Shown: positions 25,186 to 37,982 of the stretch, piece after piece
Position numbering within the stretch: position 1 is the stretch's first letter
Layout of the letters: every line of letters begins with the position of its first letter
Source: Lonicera japonica
Taxonomy: Eukaryota; Streptophyta; Magnoliopsida; Dipsacales; Caprifoliaceae
Reading direction: 5' to 3'
Length of the DNA: 64,000 nt
NCBI GenBank assembly: GCA_021464415.1
Contig: CM038470.1
Location: 26,747,601-26,811,600 of the forward strand
The notes under the pieces: generated by a model
Told to the model about the DNA's origin: nothing
What the model saw: only the letters and a program-made list of their open reading frames with translations
Databases searched by the model: none
Position numbers and translations under genes: made by a program

Positions 25186-26223
25186 CTATAAAACCTCACA
25201 ATCAAAATTTGTATGCTCCAATAATGGTCCAAGCCTAACAACCTTAGGTATCATAACATTGTTCCTAACAGCACACACCAATGGATTCTCCCACTGCAAA
25301 AGATTCCCCACTAAATTCGCACGTGCAGTCAAAGGGAACACACGCTCCCAGCGGGTGTCCCCGTAGGACTTGAGCGCGTGTTCCACGCTTGTGGTCTCAC
25401 CAGAGTGAACCGCGGGTGCCAGTTTTTTAGCCAAGACCACTGCGTCCTCGAGGGCGCAACAGGCGCCTTGCCCGAGATTGGGGGTCATGGGGTGCCAGGC
25501 ATCACCCACCACCACCACACCACCAGAGGAGGCGGCGGGGGTGGTGGTGGGCCATAGCCACCGATCCACCAGAGGGGTTTTGATTATGGTGGTGTCAGGG
25601 GTGAGGTCTATTATGTCGATTAGCTCTGTAGGCCAGTTCTTGATTAGTTCCCTCGCTTCCTGCTTTAGAATAGTAGGATCAGTAATCTTTGGGCCTGCCA
25701 TTGGGACATAATTGAACAATCATTAATGTTAAAATTGTACACAAGATTACATGTCAGTTATTAAATTGGGCAATAATTAAATGATTTGAACTACAAGCAG
25801 ATACCAATTTTGTCTACCATTTTGTACTGTGTTTACCCCAAAACATTTCAAGATTGTACAAAAAGTAACAAAGAATTTGAAAAATACTATTTTTGTTTTT
25901 TCCTATCATTTTCCAACTACGCAATCACTTTTCTCATTTTCCAACTTCTCATAAAAATTAGTTATTTTTTCAATCAGTTTTCAAGTTTGCAATCAAACAC
26001 ACCGTAATAAGTCATTGAAAATATACCTGGTGACGAGCTGTTGAAGCACACAAACCAATAAACTTTTGCTGGTGAAACGGGTACATATCCAGCCCGAATT
26101 CCTCTACCGTATAGGTAATTCACCTTTGGTTCGTACGGCTGCCCATTCGGGTAGGATCCAAGCCCGCGAAAGGCACAATGGCCAACATATTTGGGTTCCG
26201 AAAAACCCATCCACTTGGCAATG

Positions 26224-26259
<36 letters not shown>

Positions 26260-29200
26260 AGAAACTTTGTCCAAGTCAAAAGAACAATCTTGAAAAACTA
26301 GTAAGTCAACCCACATTTTGAGTTTCTTGTTTGTAAGTTACATTGAGGGTGAGTTCGGTTACGCTTCTTTTTCATGAAAATTACTTCAAAATCTCAAATC
26401 TGTATTTTCCAATCTAGTAGTGTTTTGTTGTATAAGTTTCCACGGAGTCTCAAAAAACTAGCAAATCAACCCACATTTTGACTTTCTAGTTTGTAAATTG
26501 TAAGTGACATTGCTCTTTAGTGGTGCTTTGTTGTACAAGTTTCCCTGGAATCCAACTTGGAATCCATTTCCATGTTCTGAAACTCTGAATTGTTTTAGCC
26601 CAAGTTTCTCCTTTCTCATGTAATTCACAAATCAACTCGCTTTGAACTTCGCTTTTCATGTCTCCGTGGAGTTCAAATCTTTTCCATGTAACCAATCAAA
26701 TACACCACAAAAACAAGACAAGAGAAAAAGATGGACAAAACAACATAATTTTCAGGGTAGAGATCATTTTCCCAGTCTCTCATTCATATTAAGAGTTTAG
26801 ACTAAGCTTTCTATAGAATTTAAATAGGAAAATGCTACCTTAGCAGATAATTTAGTGCCATCGACGAGTTCTAGCAAAGTCTCTCCTCCTTCCATTCTTT
26901 CAATCTTTGACAACTTTGAGGAGAATTTAATTGAATTCTGTGGAAGCTGTTTGGCAAGAGTTTCCAAGAGGATTCTTCTCTCCACGGCACGGACTTCTTG
27001 GCTAGGAAAAATGAGAAAAATTGTAATTAAGGTTTGCGTTTGGAAAATGAATTTCATCTTGCGCGCAGTCGAAAATAGTTCGATTTTTCATTCAAGAGGG
27101 TGGAAATCATTTACCTTTCATCTTCATCTTTGAACTTGAAGGAGCGCAACTCCCTTCCATCTTCTGTTTTTATCACCATCCTGTACAGCTGATTCCATGA
27201 AAAGAAGTTCAGGGAAAAGGAAAGGAAAAGCCTAAAGTACATTGGTTACTATGTGGGGTGGGCCTAGTTAAAGCACTAAAGAATGCACTATCTACCACAT
27301 CACTTGAGCTATTAACTTTGTCATTCAAGTTGGTAAATTGTATCATTACTCATCTTTAATAAAATGGGAAAATCAAATTTGAAGTCTCAAACTTCAACAA
27401 AATGAGAAAATCAAATTTGAACTCTTAAACTGGGACGCAGGGAGTATGTCTGGAGTATAAGTGCACGCACAAACATAAATGTGTTAAAATTTCCACTGTG
27501 CACATATTAAATAGCAACCCAACAAGTAATTTTGTTCTGAGTTCGACTAGACTTGGAAAAATGAGACTAGTCAAACTAAGACAAGAAAATGGAATTATTA
27601 GTTACTGATTGCAAATTCAGGTCACTCACAGGTAAACCAAATAGACACATTAGCACCAATGAATGACCAGAATTTGCTTATATATATATATATATAAATA
27701 AATAAACCCCATATATATACAGCCAGGCTCTGGAAAGGATTTCCATACGCAGTTAACGAGATCTACACCAAGTTTCACAAAATCCAACTAAGTAGTGGGT
27801 GAGAAGGCCATATAAAATTTCAAAGGCCGGAAAAATACACACATATATAGCAACTTTTTCTAGGTTGGTTTTTGTTTTTTTTTTGATAAATTTTGGAGGA
27901 GATGATCTAGTCTCCACTAAATTTTATCAAAAAAATTAATCATTTACCCTCTAAAGCGAGTATCCACTCATTAATTAAAGAGCGGAAAATCTTTATGAAG
28001 AATATATCTTTAAACATGACATGATATCAAATTACCAATATGAAAATGAATGTAAAGAGAGCAATATATATACCCTTGAATTTCAAGAAACTGGGGTCTG
28101 AGCTCATTGCCAACTCCCATGGCATCCAACACCCTCCATCCATTCTTGAACAGTGTGAGAGAGGTTCCTCCTGTCCGGAGTGACTCTGCTTGCTCCAGCA
28201 CCACTGACCCTACTCCCAGCCTTTAACCACATCACAAGATCAATCAATCACATTTACAAATAAAAAGATTAACGCACAGCACGAGTATATGTGCCCAATG
28301 GCGAAGCCAGGGATTGGAGTAACAGAGGTGGGGGGTTATTGCAAAATTTGGTAGAAATTCAAAACATCTAATGTTTTGCCCCTTATAGTTAGATACCTTC
28401 AAGTTTATTTTTATGCACCAAAGTCCCTATATAGATATTTTTTTTCAATAAAGAAAGAAGCTGGCAGTGATTCATTAAGTTTAGAGTTTTCAAATTGTCC
28501 CTTACAGTTAGGTACCCTAAAGTTTATTTTTATGCACAAAAGTCCCTATATATATTTTTTTCAAAAAAGAGCCCATATCTAATAAAAAAAATTGAAATCC
28601 AACAGGGGCACCTGCCCCTGTATGTGCCAGAACTTGTTGGGATAATATTCTTTTTCATACTTTAATATGTGCCTTTCGAAGGCGAATTAAAACTTAAAAT
28701 GAACCTTGTTAGATATACATGTGAAAAAAATATATGTAAAGGGCCATTTGTTTTCGCTTCTAAAGTGGATTCATATTTTAGAGGTAAGAATAAAAACTAC
28801 TCCTCTCAATCTTGAATTTAGAGCTCGATATTCCCTTTCGAGATGTCCTAAGTGAAAATGTAAAGGTTTTTCTTTGATTTAATTTTGAAAGCGCCTCGTG
28901 CAACACAGCAGCAGAAATCTTACTACCTACTTTGCGGAAATGGTTCTAGCCTTTGAATGCTTAACACCGAAGACTTAGTGCTGAATGAATCCCTAAAAAT
29001 GTATGTGATTTTATTTGATCCTGAATAATGAAACATTGCATTTTATAATTATACCCTTATTATTAGAATTTAGATATACATCTATATAATATAACAATTT
29101 TTGAATTCTAAAAATATGTAAGCGATAAAAGACTTCATGATGGTTGAGACTGCAAAATGTTTTTTTTTAGTGAATAATTGTTTGGCATTAATTATGAACC

Positions 29201-29981
29201 AATATATAAATAATGCATAAAAGAACAAGAGTTCAATTTTATTAAAGTTAAATTAAGCAATCCAAGATTTGCGTCCAAATGCTAAATTTTAATCTAATTC
29301 AGCATTAAGCGGCGACAAAACAAACGTCATTTCTACCTCTTAATACTTAATAGACTTTCATTTAGCATTAAGACGTAAAAAACATGAGAGTTAATTATTA
29401 TCTATTCTATATTATATTATAGAGCCAAGCCTCAATTTAACCACCGGAAGGTTGTGTCAAACTTTTGTGACTCCTATTTTACAAAACATGAGTGGTAATT
29501 ATTATATATTATTTATTATAAAATCAATCTTCAATTTAATTGCTTGAAGCTATGTCAAACCTTTTTAAAAGAAAAAAACTGCTACCAACAAAAATTAGCT
29601 AAAAATTAACATCATATCCTAACCGTTAGACGATCTTTCTCTTTTATTAAATATTGCCCTTTAAATTGAATACATACAAGTAGCATACGCATTGGATGGA
29701 CATGTGGTCAAGTTATAATAAAATGGAAACCTGTGAAGCGAAAGAGCAGTGGCAAGGCCCGCAATTCCAGCTCCGACAATGACTATGTCTTCCTTCTGTA
29801 CATCGGTTTTAGCGGCGACCATCATTACTGTTAAACAATTGGGTTTGGTTCTTGTTCGGGTTCGGGTTCGGGTTTTGGCTTTGGTATGAGTCCGAAGCAA
29901 ACGTTGGGTATGTGAAGAATAATTTGTTAGGGGGAAAATTGATGGAAACAGAGAGGAGTTAAGAAGTAGATTCACCATCAT
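25186..29981 (-). CDS. CTF2A: CTF2A-like FAD-dependent monooxygenase
   Basis: Six exons in transcript order: 29731-29981, 28074-28220, 27115-27180, 26839-27001, 26027-26255, 25186-25694. They join in frame to 454 residues. It belongs to the plant MO1/CTF2 family, flavin-dependent hydroxylase-like enzymes related to zeaxanthin epoxidase; the natural substrate is not known to me. FAD motifs: GAGIAG (70-75) at the Rossmann fold, the conserved segment GCDGIRS in exon 5, and GDAWHPMTPNLGQGA (from 349), which contacts the flavin. LEQAESLRTGG, SQEVRAVERR, GFSEPKYVGHCAFRG and LGPLLEHTNF are CTF2-specific. Residues 1-52 precede a second start pair (M53-M54) and look like a plastid transit peptide (Ser/Thr/Arg-rich, few acidic residues), including an (Arg-Thr)n run encoded by a ggttcg repeat. 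A 15-bp direct repeat brackets this segment (see findings). Confidence 0.92.
28376..28560. repeat. Tandem duplication and transposon-like ends in CTF2A intron 1
   Basis: Two ~60-bp copies (from about 28377 and 28496) share 'agttag.tacc .. agtttatttttatgcac.aaagtccctatata'. The flanks 'caatggcgaagccagggatt' (about 28298) and 'ggggcacctgcccctg' (about 28604) resemble ends of a common dicot DNA-transposon repeat. The ends were not resolved. Confidence 0.45.
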
Positions 29982-30075
29982 TACTGTTTTTTTGGCACTA
30001 ATCTGATCTCCTGAATGTATGAATTAAGAGATTTTGGGTATTTTTTTCCTCTCTGTGTTATGTATATATATAGAG
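29982..30075 (-). promoter_or_regulatory. CTF2A core promoter
   Basis: Minus-strand TATATATA at about 30062-30071, some 85 bp before the first ATG (29979-29981). A (GA)n/(CT)n run lies just upstream (30073-30096). Confidence 0.5.
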
Positions 30076-31768
30076 AGGAGAGAGAGAGAGAGAGACTGGG
30101 TGTGTTCGTTCTGGCCATGGAAACCAGTGGCGGAGGTTCATGGGTTTAAGCAAATAGTCCACATAGTATTTCTAACCAGATATTTAGTCTTCTATTTTTA
30201 AAAATTTTTATTACTCAATTTTTATTTTGAAAATAACTTTTCTTATTTATAACAGTGCAAATGCGTGGTTAAAATTTATTTAAAATATAATTTTATAATA
30301 TTTTTTAGGCCAAACATAAATCACCCGTTACTTTTTTCATCATTTGAGTCCCAAAACTAGCTCAAAGCCAGAAGAAAATATTAATGTGATCGAAATGCAT
30401 TTATGGTTTTACACTGCTTTTGAGTTATTTTGATGAGATACATTTATACTTATATATATGTTTTTCAAATTATTTTTGAACTACGTAGCGTAGTTTTCTT
30501 TCTATTAACTATAATTTCTTTGTGATTTTCAATTGAAGTGTTATTTTAAAAAAATTTAATTTTTTTTATAAATCATAATGTAAGTTGAATTTGAGTGTAA
30601 TTCTTATCTATTTACGTGTTTTAGTTTAAGAAAGATAGTTTTAAGAAACATTAATAAAGAAAAAATATGATTAAAAAGAGATGGATGCAATTATGAAATT
30701 ATATAATTTCAAAATTTAACAAATCCAGCGAAAAGAATATAACTTTAATTTTAATTTATTTTTTTAATTACCTGTATACATTACTTAATTCACAAATTCA
30801 ATTATTCGTAGAGAGAAAATTTAATTTAATTGGTAAGGTATCCAATCCAAATCAAGAGAGATCTCGAGTGTAAATTTCCTCTAAAGTGAAAATTTTCATT
30901 ATTATTATTTATAGTAAGAAAAGAAAAGAAAATTAACGGTAGTAAAATCCTATGCATGTTATTGTCAAAACGAACACAGAGTAAGGGTTATAACAATGTG
31001 GAAACCTAAAAAATTAACAGGTAAACGAATATGATTTGAATTTACAATAAATTCCAGAAATATCCAAACTTGCCTTGCCCAGAGAAATTATATTACATTT
31101 TATAAGCCAAACTAAATCAAAAAGTCTCTTAATGTTGCTCAGTATTATATACAACCAAATTAACAAAATGGTAATTACAAGGCACAGAAAATAGCACAAA
31201 ATATAAACAATCCTATTTGTTAATTTAGACAATTTTCTTGCAGTCGCGTGTAATTAGGAAGTGCGAAAATTGTTTTGTGGCCGCTCAGACAGGGTTGGAT
31301 GTAACTGCTGCAGAAAAAAAAAAAGAAGACAAAATTACGAGAATTCGCAAAACTGGACAAGGGCAGACCAATTTTATCGATAAGATATTTTTGATATGTC
31401 TATCAAGTATGCAACATTTTTGATATGTCTATCAAGATTATGAAACTATATATAATATAAAGTCATGACATATTTCAATCGCTTTTGAGGCTCCATCTTA
31501 CTTTTGATTTCCAAGTTTACTCTCATAATATTCTTTTTTGTATAAAAATGGTTGCAGCAAGATTTGAACCCTTGCTATTATGGAAGTTGACATTCATGTA
31601 AGCATTAGGGTACTCAACATCGGACCCCTGCATCACGTCTGCAATGTAAAATATGATTCCATTTTTTTTTCCGATTTTACCTTTTGCATCGTGTGTGCTG
31701 TGTACTCTAGTATATAGATAAAATGAACAGCATTACCTCAAATATTCTGCTTCCCCTCGAGCTTTCTG
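30076..31768. other. Spacer with SINE-like remnants
   Basis: No gene seen. 'gatctcgagtgtaaatttcc' near 30860 and, on the minus strand, 'agggttcaaatcttgctgc' near 31560 resemble pol III B boxes of tRNA-derived SINEs; ends not found. A short direct repeat 'tttttgatatgtctatcaag' occurs twice at about 31386 and 31416. The right part is probably the transporter 3' UTR. Confidence 0.4.
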
Positions 31769-34700
31769 TTAGCGAGTTCTCTCACTGAGTTCACCTATGA
31801 CCAAACGGAACAAAAGAAGACCAGCAATAAGAGCACCAACTGTTAACATCGCAAAAACGGCATCCCATCCCTTCTCCGACAAAAATCCAGTCAAAAGGGG
31901 GCCCAAAGCGGCACCCAATGACCCAGTACCATCAATAATAGCAGTAACCGTTGCCAAAGCTCGAGAATCCCCCTTGAGAGAGCTATGGGTACCAAGATCT
32001 GCAGATACTGCTGTCGTTATAAGTGCATAAGGCCCATTTACAAACAAGCCAGCAATCATCATAAGGAAAATGTTCATTGCTCTCGAAGTGTTTCCATATG
32101 AACGATACAAAAGCATTGATGGTATTGCAGCATACATAAAGCTGGCTGCTGTAGTGGCTCGAGCTTTGAGTTTATCGGATATGTATCCGGCTAGGATTCC
32201 ACCCACGACTCCACCTACATCGAAGAGAGTAGAGAGGTTCCCAGCTGATTTAACGGACATGTATTCTCCGCCAATAGCTGCAAAATCAGTGTGAGAAATA
32301 CGACAATGAGCATCTACAACAGTTTATAATTGTAGGATAAGCACGATAAATGTATGCTAATTCCTATAACACTGTTGTATATTGGGTGAAGCATAAATTT
32401 AATTTTCACTAAGTTCCTTATCATATGGACAAATGTTATTTGAGGACTCTGACACACAACTGGCTTCCGTCTAAGACTCAAACAGATCAATACCTGGTAT
32501 CCTCTTGAGATTCAACGAAGAACTTGTTTCTGCCAATTGACAACAGACATCAGGTGTCCCTTTGGTGTACAAATTATATCTTCAAGCTCAACTAACTATT
32601 GTCGAATGCAGAAAGTAGGTGGCATAATGTCTTTATACTGCTTATCAGTTATCATACACAAATATTACTGCTGTAGATGCTCTTAGAAAAACTGAGAAAC
32701 CACAAATATATTATGGAATACTCAGGAAAGAGTAGCTTTGAGCTATCATCCAAGCATGCAAACAGAAATGATCTACAAAAAGTGGAAATGTACTTATGGA
32801 CTCATATATACTTGTTCTGTCCCAATTTAGGAGTCCACTATTGTCTTTTGAAATGTCCCAAATTAAGACCAGTTTTCTTTTGAGGACATAATCCAATGTA
32901 CCAAATTTCACAATACCAAACAAGTTGTGTTGTGGACCATTGATTGATTTAAAATTACTACATTCCTAAATAGCATGAAGAAGTCAAAGCAGACTCTTGA
33001 TTTCGGGCAGAGGTGATAATAGAGAATGTGGAACTTCATTTATGGAAAATAATCGGGCGTCTATTAGAATATCTTTGAGAAGAAGGGAGAAAAACACAAC
33101 CTAAGGAGAATATTACAATCAAAGATTCAAATACAAATCTCTGATATATAGTAGTGTTTGCATGCTATTATATGAAAATGGTGAGAAGATTGGAGAATTA
33201 TTCTTTAGATAAGGGTTAATACTTTAGCTTCCAAATTCATTTTGGTTTTGAAGTAAATTAAAACTGTCAGAAGATATAAATTAGTAGCATACTAGGATCT
33301 ACAAAGTTTTCAGCCCCTTATATGCTGCAGAAGACACAAATTATATTACTTCCCTTACAACCAACTCCCATATTAGCTCGCAATCCTCTAGTTTTTCGTT
33401 TGCCAGTTGGACCAAAATTAAAATTCAATTCCATGAAAGACAACTTATAAGATGATCCTTTAAGGGTTTGTTTGATAAAAAAGAAAGTTGCAAATATTGG
33501 AAACACTACTAATTTTTATCAAAAGTTCAATAAAAAAAAAAAGGAATGATTACTTTTTGGTTTTTCCATGGAATAAATTTTTGGGTTGTCGGTACGAAAA
33601 TTTTCCATTGGAAATAAGGAAAAGATATAGAACCTAACGAAATCACTCATCTTTTTTTTCCAACTTCTCATAAAAATTAGTTGGAAGATAAATAAAAATT
33701 AGTAGCATTTTCAATTATCTTCCAACTTTTTATGATACGAACCCCAAAAGTTAAAAAGTTCCCACAAGTAAATAAAAAATAAATGTAAACTAGCACAGAA
33801 AAAATGAGGGAGGTAGCAAATTACCTGTCTGGCTCAGATAAAACGGTAACCAGTACAAAAATGTATAGGCCACAAGCTTTGAAAAGAAGAGGCATAAAGC
33901 AAATGGTATTACTCCTGGTATTAGGAACGCTTCAACAAGCCCAACACCTTTCCTATTTACCGACCCAAATCTAGGGACATTAGTATTTGAAGACTCCAAC
34001 ATTGGCTCTTTAATCAAAGCTTCTTCATCATTATTTGAACCCGAATCACTTGGGCAAGGAAAACCGAGATCCTCAGGATAAGCAGCCAAGAACAAGTACA
34101 CCATTATCCCTCCCATAAAGATAAAACCACCTGGTACAATAAAAGACCAACCCCACCCATACTGCAAAACACTCGCTGCAAGAAGGGACCCACTAATGTT
34201 ACCAACCGACGTATGAGCATTCCAAATCCCCATTATCAATCCCCTTTTCCTCTTACCAAACCAGTTCCCTATTACAGCAACAACCGAAGGCCACCCTGTT
34301 GCTTGAAATAACCCAGCAAGCATTTGCATGACAAGATAAAACCAAAAAATATGAACGTCCCAAAAACAACCCATTCCAAAAAGCGCAACGAAAATGCCAC
34401 TCCCAATCATCCCAGTAGTCAAAAACAACCGAAGATCCAATGTATCCCCTAAATGCCCAGCTACGTACATACCCACTGAATAAAACGACAGAAACGCAAG
34501 ATCAATCTCCCCCAATTTCGATGTCCCGTCTTTCCCATTAAATGGGGCCCAACCTTTGCTTCTTGTTGTTCTATTCAAATTATAACTACCAATTAATTCC
34601 CCTTTAACGAAAACACCACCTAATGGCCATGGATACAGTAAATTGTTCCTATTAGGGTCCGGATCCAATACACTCTTGACTATGCTACTAGGTTTTCTAG

Positions 34701-34845
34701 AAGCATGGTAACAAGTATATGCAACAAATGTAACCAAGAGAATCACATATCTATATGTTTTGAAACTCCAATCTTTGCCCCTAATGCTTCTAATAAGCAA
34801 AATTCCTGGTGGTGTACCCCTAACTGTATCAATAGCCCTATGCAT
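31769..34845 (-). CDS. G3Pp: Glycerol-3-phosphate transporter (MFS, OPA family)
   Basis: Two exons, 33825-34845 and 31769-32277, join (phase 1) to 509 residues, the size of plant G3Pp proteins. It is a major facilitator in the organophosphate:Pi antiporter group; plant members are linked to glycerol-3-phosphate transport and phosphate-starvation responses. About 12 hydrophobic segments are visible. Family text: [20 protein letters not shown] near the N-terminus; [20 protein letters not shown] (the loop 2-3 region); [19 protein letters not shown] and [10 protein letters not shown]; a hydrophilic central loop with acidic and Ser/Asn residues (about 265-310); then [19 protein letters not shown] in the C-terminal half and a GxLGAALGP-type segment ([20 protein letters not shown]). 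Splice sites are AG|GTAATT and GCAG|CTATTGG. The 1.5-kb intron carries at least three MITEs. Which paralogue (1-5) cannot be said. Confidence 0.93.
32308..32682. mobile_element. MITE in transporter intron
   Basis: Left end gagcatctacaacagttt and reverse-complemented right end gagcatctacagcagtaa form a good inverted repeat. The interior matches the RABD2 intron element in the opposite orientation. No clean target duplication was found. Confidence 0.65.
32815..32993. mobile_element. Diverged Stowaway-like MITE
   Basis: The core 'aatgtaccaaatttcacaata' and 'ttgtggaccattgattgatt' match the Stowaway at 40658-40861 in the same order. The left end (gtcccaatttaggagtcc) is decayed. Confidence 0.5.
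33468..33745. mobile_element. MITE of the 'gataaaaagttggaa' family
   Basis: Left gtttgataaaaaagaaagtt and reverse-complemented right ggttcgtatcataaaaagtt form loose inverted ends. Internal 'ttctcataaaaattagttgg' is shared with the elements near 25930 and 41144. Confidence 0.5.
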
Positions 34846-35613
34846 TTTTACAATGAACTAAAATCAAAACCCTAAATTACAAAATAAACTAATTTATATA
34901 ACCTTTTACAACCTAATTATACCAAAGTAAGAAACAAAATTTGATTTTTTTTTCTCAATATTGAAACAGAATAATTCAAATTGGGAAACTCAATTACTTT
35001 AGAGAAATTGGGTGAGTTTTTTTTTACCGATTTGGGGGAACAGAACTGTAATGAAGATGTTGTGGGGTTAGGTGATGTAGTTGGATTAGGGTTTGAAGCA
35101 GAAAGAAAACAAATTCGATGAAAATGTAAAATGTATATATACATTGAGTATATAGAGAGAAGATTGTAAGAGGGAGAGAGTTTGTAGCTTAGAGAGAAAG
35201 AGCAGAGGACGAGCGAAGTTGGCGGGAGAGTCGGTGGTTACCTGAACGAAAAGTAGTTAAGAATAAATTATGTTGGTTTGTACTTGCGAGACTCTTCTGG
35301 TCATTGATGTAATCCATTAATGTTGAAACTTTTCCACACCGATTTTAATAATATACAAAATTTAATGCTCTCCCTTTGAACCAAAAAAAAAAAGTATACT
35401 AAATTTTTTTTTGCAAGCAATACATGTCCAACACGGACTCAAATAATTTAAAAAATAAAAATTAAAAAAGGAATAAGTATTTTAATAGTTGAAAATCTTT
35501 AATATTTTTTTTTTGGTCTACATCTTAAATACTTGTACAAATGGAAGGATTCTCAAAATAGAGATTTCATATACAGTTATTGGACACGTCTAATATATCT
35601 TTTAACCCATCCA
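34846..35613 (-). promoter_or_regulatory. Upstream region of the transporter gene
   Basis: Probably the 5' UTR and promoter. A donor-like site (minus strand ttcag|gtaacc, about 35242) suggests a 5' UTR intron, but this is inference. GA-rich tracts lie at 35150-35210. Beyond 35300 I see only AT-rich DNA. Confidence 0.35.
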
Positions 35614-35616
35614 TAA

Positions 35617-35971
35617 GAGCATCTTTAATGGAGTTGCGTAAAAATAGCTAACTTAGTATTGTGTAAATTTTTTGGTGCTCTAATAGTTGTGTAAAATCAA
35701 TGCTAACTTCTTGTGTATAATGACTGTGTATTTTGCACATCTAATTTACACAGCCAAGTAAGATTCTCTCTACATCCACTCATTCTCTTTGCTCACTTGT
35801 GTAGTTTCTTGTTCTTTAGATGATTATTTTTTATTGAACCACATCTTTTTACACATGAATATTAATATTAGCTATTGGAGAGTAAATAAGTATTAGTAAA
35901 TTCTTTGTATAAAATTCACTTGCTATGTAAGATTTACGCAATAATTTTACACAACCCTATCGAAGATGCTC
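35617..35971. mobile_element. Harbinger/Tourist-type MITE with TAA target duplication
   Basis: A 28-bp inverted repeat: left gagcatctttaatggagttg, right (reverse complement) gagcatcttcgatagggttg, both continuing into cgtaaaa/tgtaaaa. Flanked by TAA on both sides (35614-35616 and 35972-35974), the three-base target of PIF/Harbinger elements. Confidence 0.8.
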
Positions 35972-36181
35972 TAAGTTAAACATATGCAATTCTTTATAGT
36001 TAAACATATGCATTTCTTTATGGCACGTATCCAAGAATCTTGGATAAGTGTCATCTAACTTGATTTATTTCTTATTTAATTACGTGAATAATTTAAAAAT
36101 GCACTTGTAATAATTAAAACTATTACCGATTAAAGATTGTAGAAGAGTAGAATAAATTTTTTTATATTTACATATATCTAA

Positions 36182-36667
36182 GAATATCTCTAATGGTAGT
36201 GTAAAAATTGACTTATAAATTATATGTGTCAACCCACTTTCACAAAAAAACTTGAATATTAAAAAAAAAAATGCTCCAATAGTACTTTTGTAAAGTCTTG
36301 TGTAAATTTTACAATAACCAATAAGATTTCAACACTTATTAACTAATAATTTAAGCAATTTATTATTATTTTTTCTTGAATTTTTTTTATAAATAATTCT
36401 ATAGTCACAATGAATCTTGATTTGTAGGTATTGATGAACATATTTCAAATATAAATTTTTTATTAAGATACATATTTTACATTTGAAGTTATTATATTTT
36501 TAAATTTTATTTAAAAAATGAAGAGAGAAGAAAAATGTTGCGGCATTATAAAATGAGAGTGTATTTTACACAAATTTGTATTTCAAAAGACTGTTGAAAA
36601 CAAAAAAATTTACAAGTTATGTAAATTTGACACAAAACAAAAATATAAAAGATTGTTGGAGATGCTC
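36182..36667. mobile_element. Second Harbinger-type MITE, TAA target
   Basis: Left gaatatctctaatggtagtg, right (reverse complement) gagcatctccaacaatcttt. TAA flanks both ends (36179-36181 and 36668-36670). Related to the neighbour at 35617 but longer (486 bp). Confidence 0.7.
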
Positions 36668-37029
36668 TAAATAAATATATTCTAATAATATAATATAGTA
36701 TTGATTATTTTGTTAATAAATTATACATTCATCTTTATAATATATATTTATTTTTCATAAAAGAATAAATTTTGTATATATAATCAAAAACATTTATTGG
36801 CATATTTTTGATGTGTCCATATCATAATTTGCAGTACTTGCACTATTTTATTATATATTGTGGATACTCTTAGGTAACTAAAAATAAGTATCCCAACTCT
36901 AAAATATATATTTAATCCGACACTTAGATTAAATGGAAAAAAAATAATTACAAGCAATGCACGAATACACCTATTAGTTGTCTACAGTGAAAACGGAATT
37001 CCGATAAATCAATTATGGGTGTGGGGTGA

Positions 37030-37410
37030 GAAAACCTACCCGTGTCTCCAAGAGGCTATTCAAATGATCAATATGCAAATTTTTTATAGAGCCACATCGC
37101 TTTGTTTTACTACAAGAACTACTTTACAAATTGAAGAGCAATTTGACTCTTCAAATATGAATAGTCAAGTTGGCTCTTTAATGTGTTCGAAAATGTGAAC
37201 AATAATGTTATAAATAAGTATCCAATTGCTTACATCTTCTCTTTCTACCGGTTGTTCAAATTAAAATAATAAAATATATAAGTTTGAAGAGTATCTTAGA
37301 GTTCAAAATTTACACATACCAAACCGCACTCTCCAATTGCCATATAGGTCTACTTGCTACAATTTTGAAAAAATAAATAAATTTGCTACTTCTCCTAAAG
37401 ATGCTTTAAC
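37030..37410. repeat. Possible further MITE in the cluster
   Basis: Left 'gtctccaagaggctattcaaatg' and the reverse complement of the right side 'gcatctttaggagaagtagcaaat' look like decayed inverted ends. Tandem 'gaagagcaatttgactcttcaaatatg' forms a hairpin inside. Ends uncertain. Confidence 0.35.
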
Positions 37411-37438
37411 ACTCTAGGTGTAGATTAAGTAATTGTTA

Positions 37439-37979
37439 GAGCATCCACAATAAATAGTATCCGTACGATAAGTATATTATATTTATTCTACAAACACACA
37501 TAACAAATTATGTAAGCGGAATAAAACATATGATGAAATTGAATTTGACTAAGCTTATTATTATATGTCAAACAATTTGGCGTGAGGATAGAGAGGCCAA
37601 ACTATTTGACATGCTAAACAACTTAGTTTTTGAGAACTCAAACATTAAGCTATTTAACTTTTGACATATTTCTCTCTCCTCCTTTTATTATGTCTATACA
37701 CTCACTCTACTCCTCTAATCTCTCTTAAAATACACAATATTTTATTTTATTTATTTCTTTTATCATACTACTAATTCAACACCTAAAATATGTAGGATAC
37801 ACATATCATTTTTTTATTTTATTTTTGTTACATAGGCATAAAACAAAAGAAACTAATCTCATCGCTTGTTCTCCTTGCACTCTTCCAAGCTTTTATCATA
37901 TTACTATTTCAACACATAAAATAAGTATGATAAATATATCTTACTTATTATACACCTGAATTTACCACTGTAGAATATC
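37439..37979. mobile_element. Harbinger-type MITE, TTA target
   Basis: Left gagcatccacaataaatagt and reverse-complemented right gatattctacagtggtaaat. TTA flanks both ends (37436-37438 and 37980-37982). 541 bp, no coding capacity. Confidence 0.65.
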
Positions 37980-37982
37980 TTA

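Noticed and set aside
29855..29880. gggttc repeats that look telomere-like
   Set aside because: The unit is ggttcg, not the plant telomere unit tttaggg, and it lies inside the CTF2A coding sequence, where it encodes Arg-Thr repeats.
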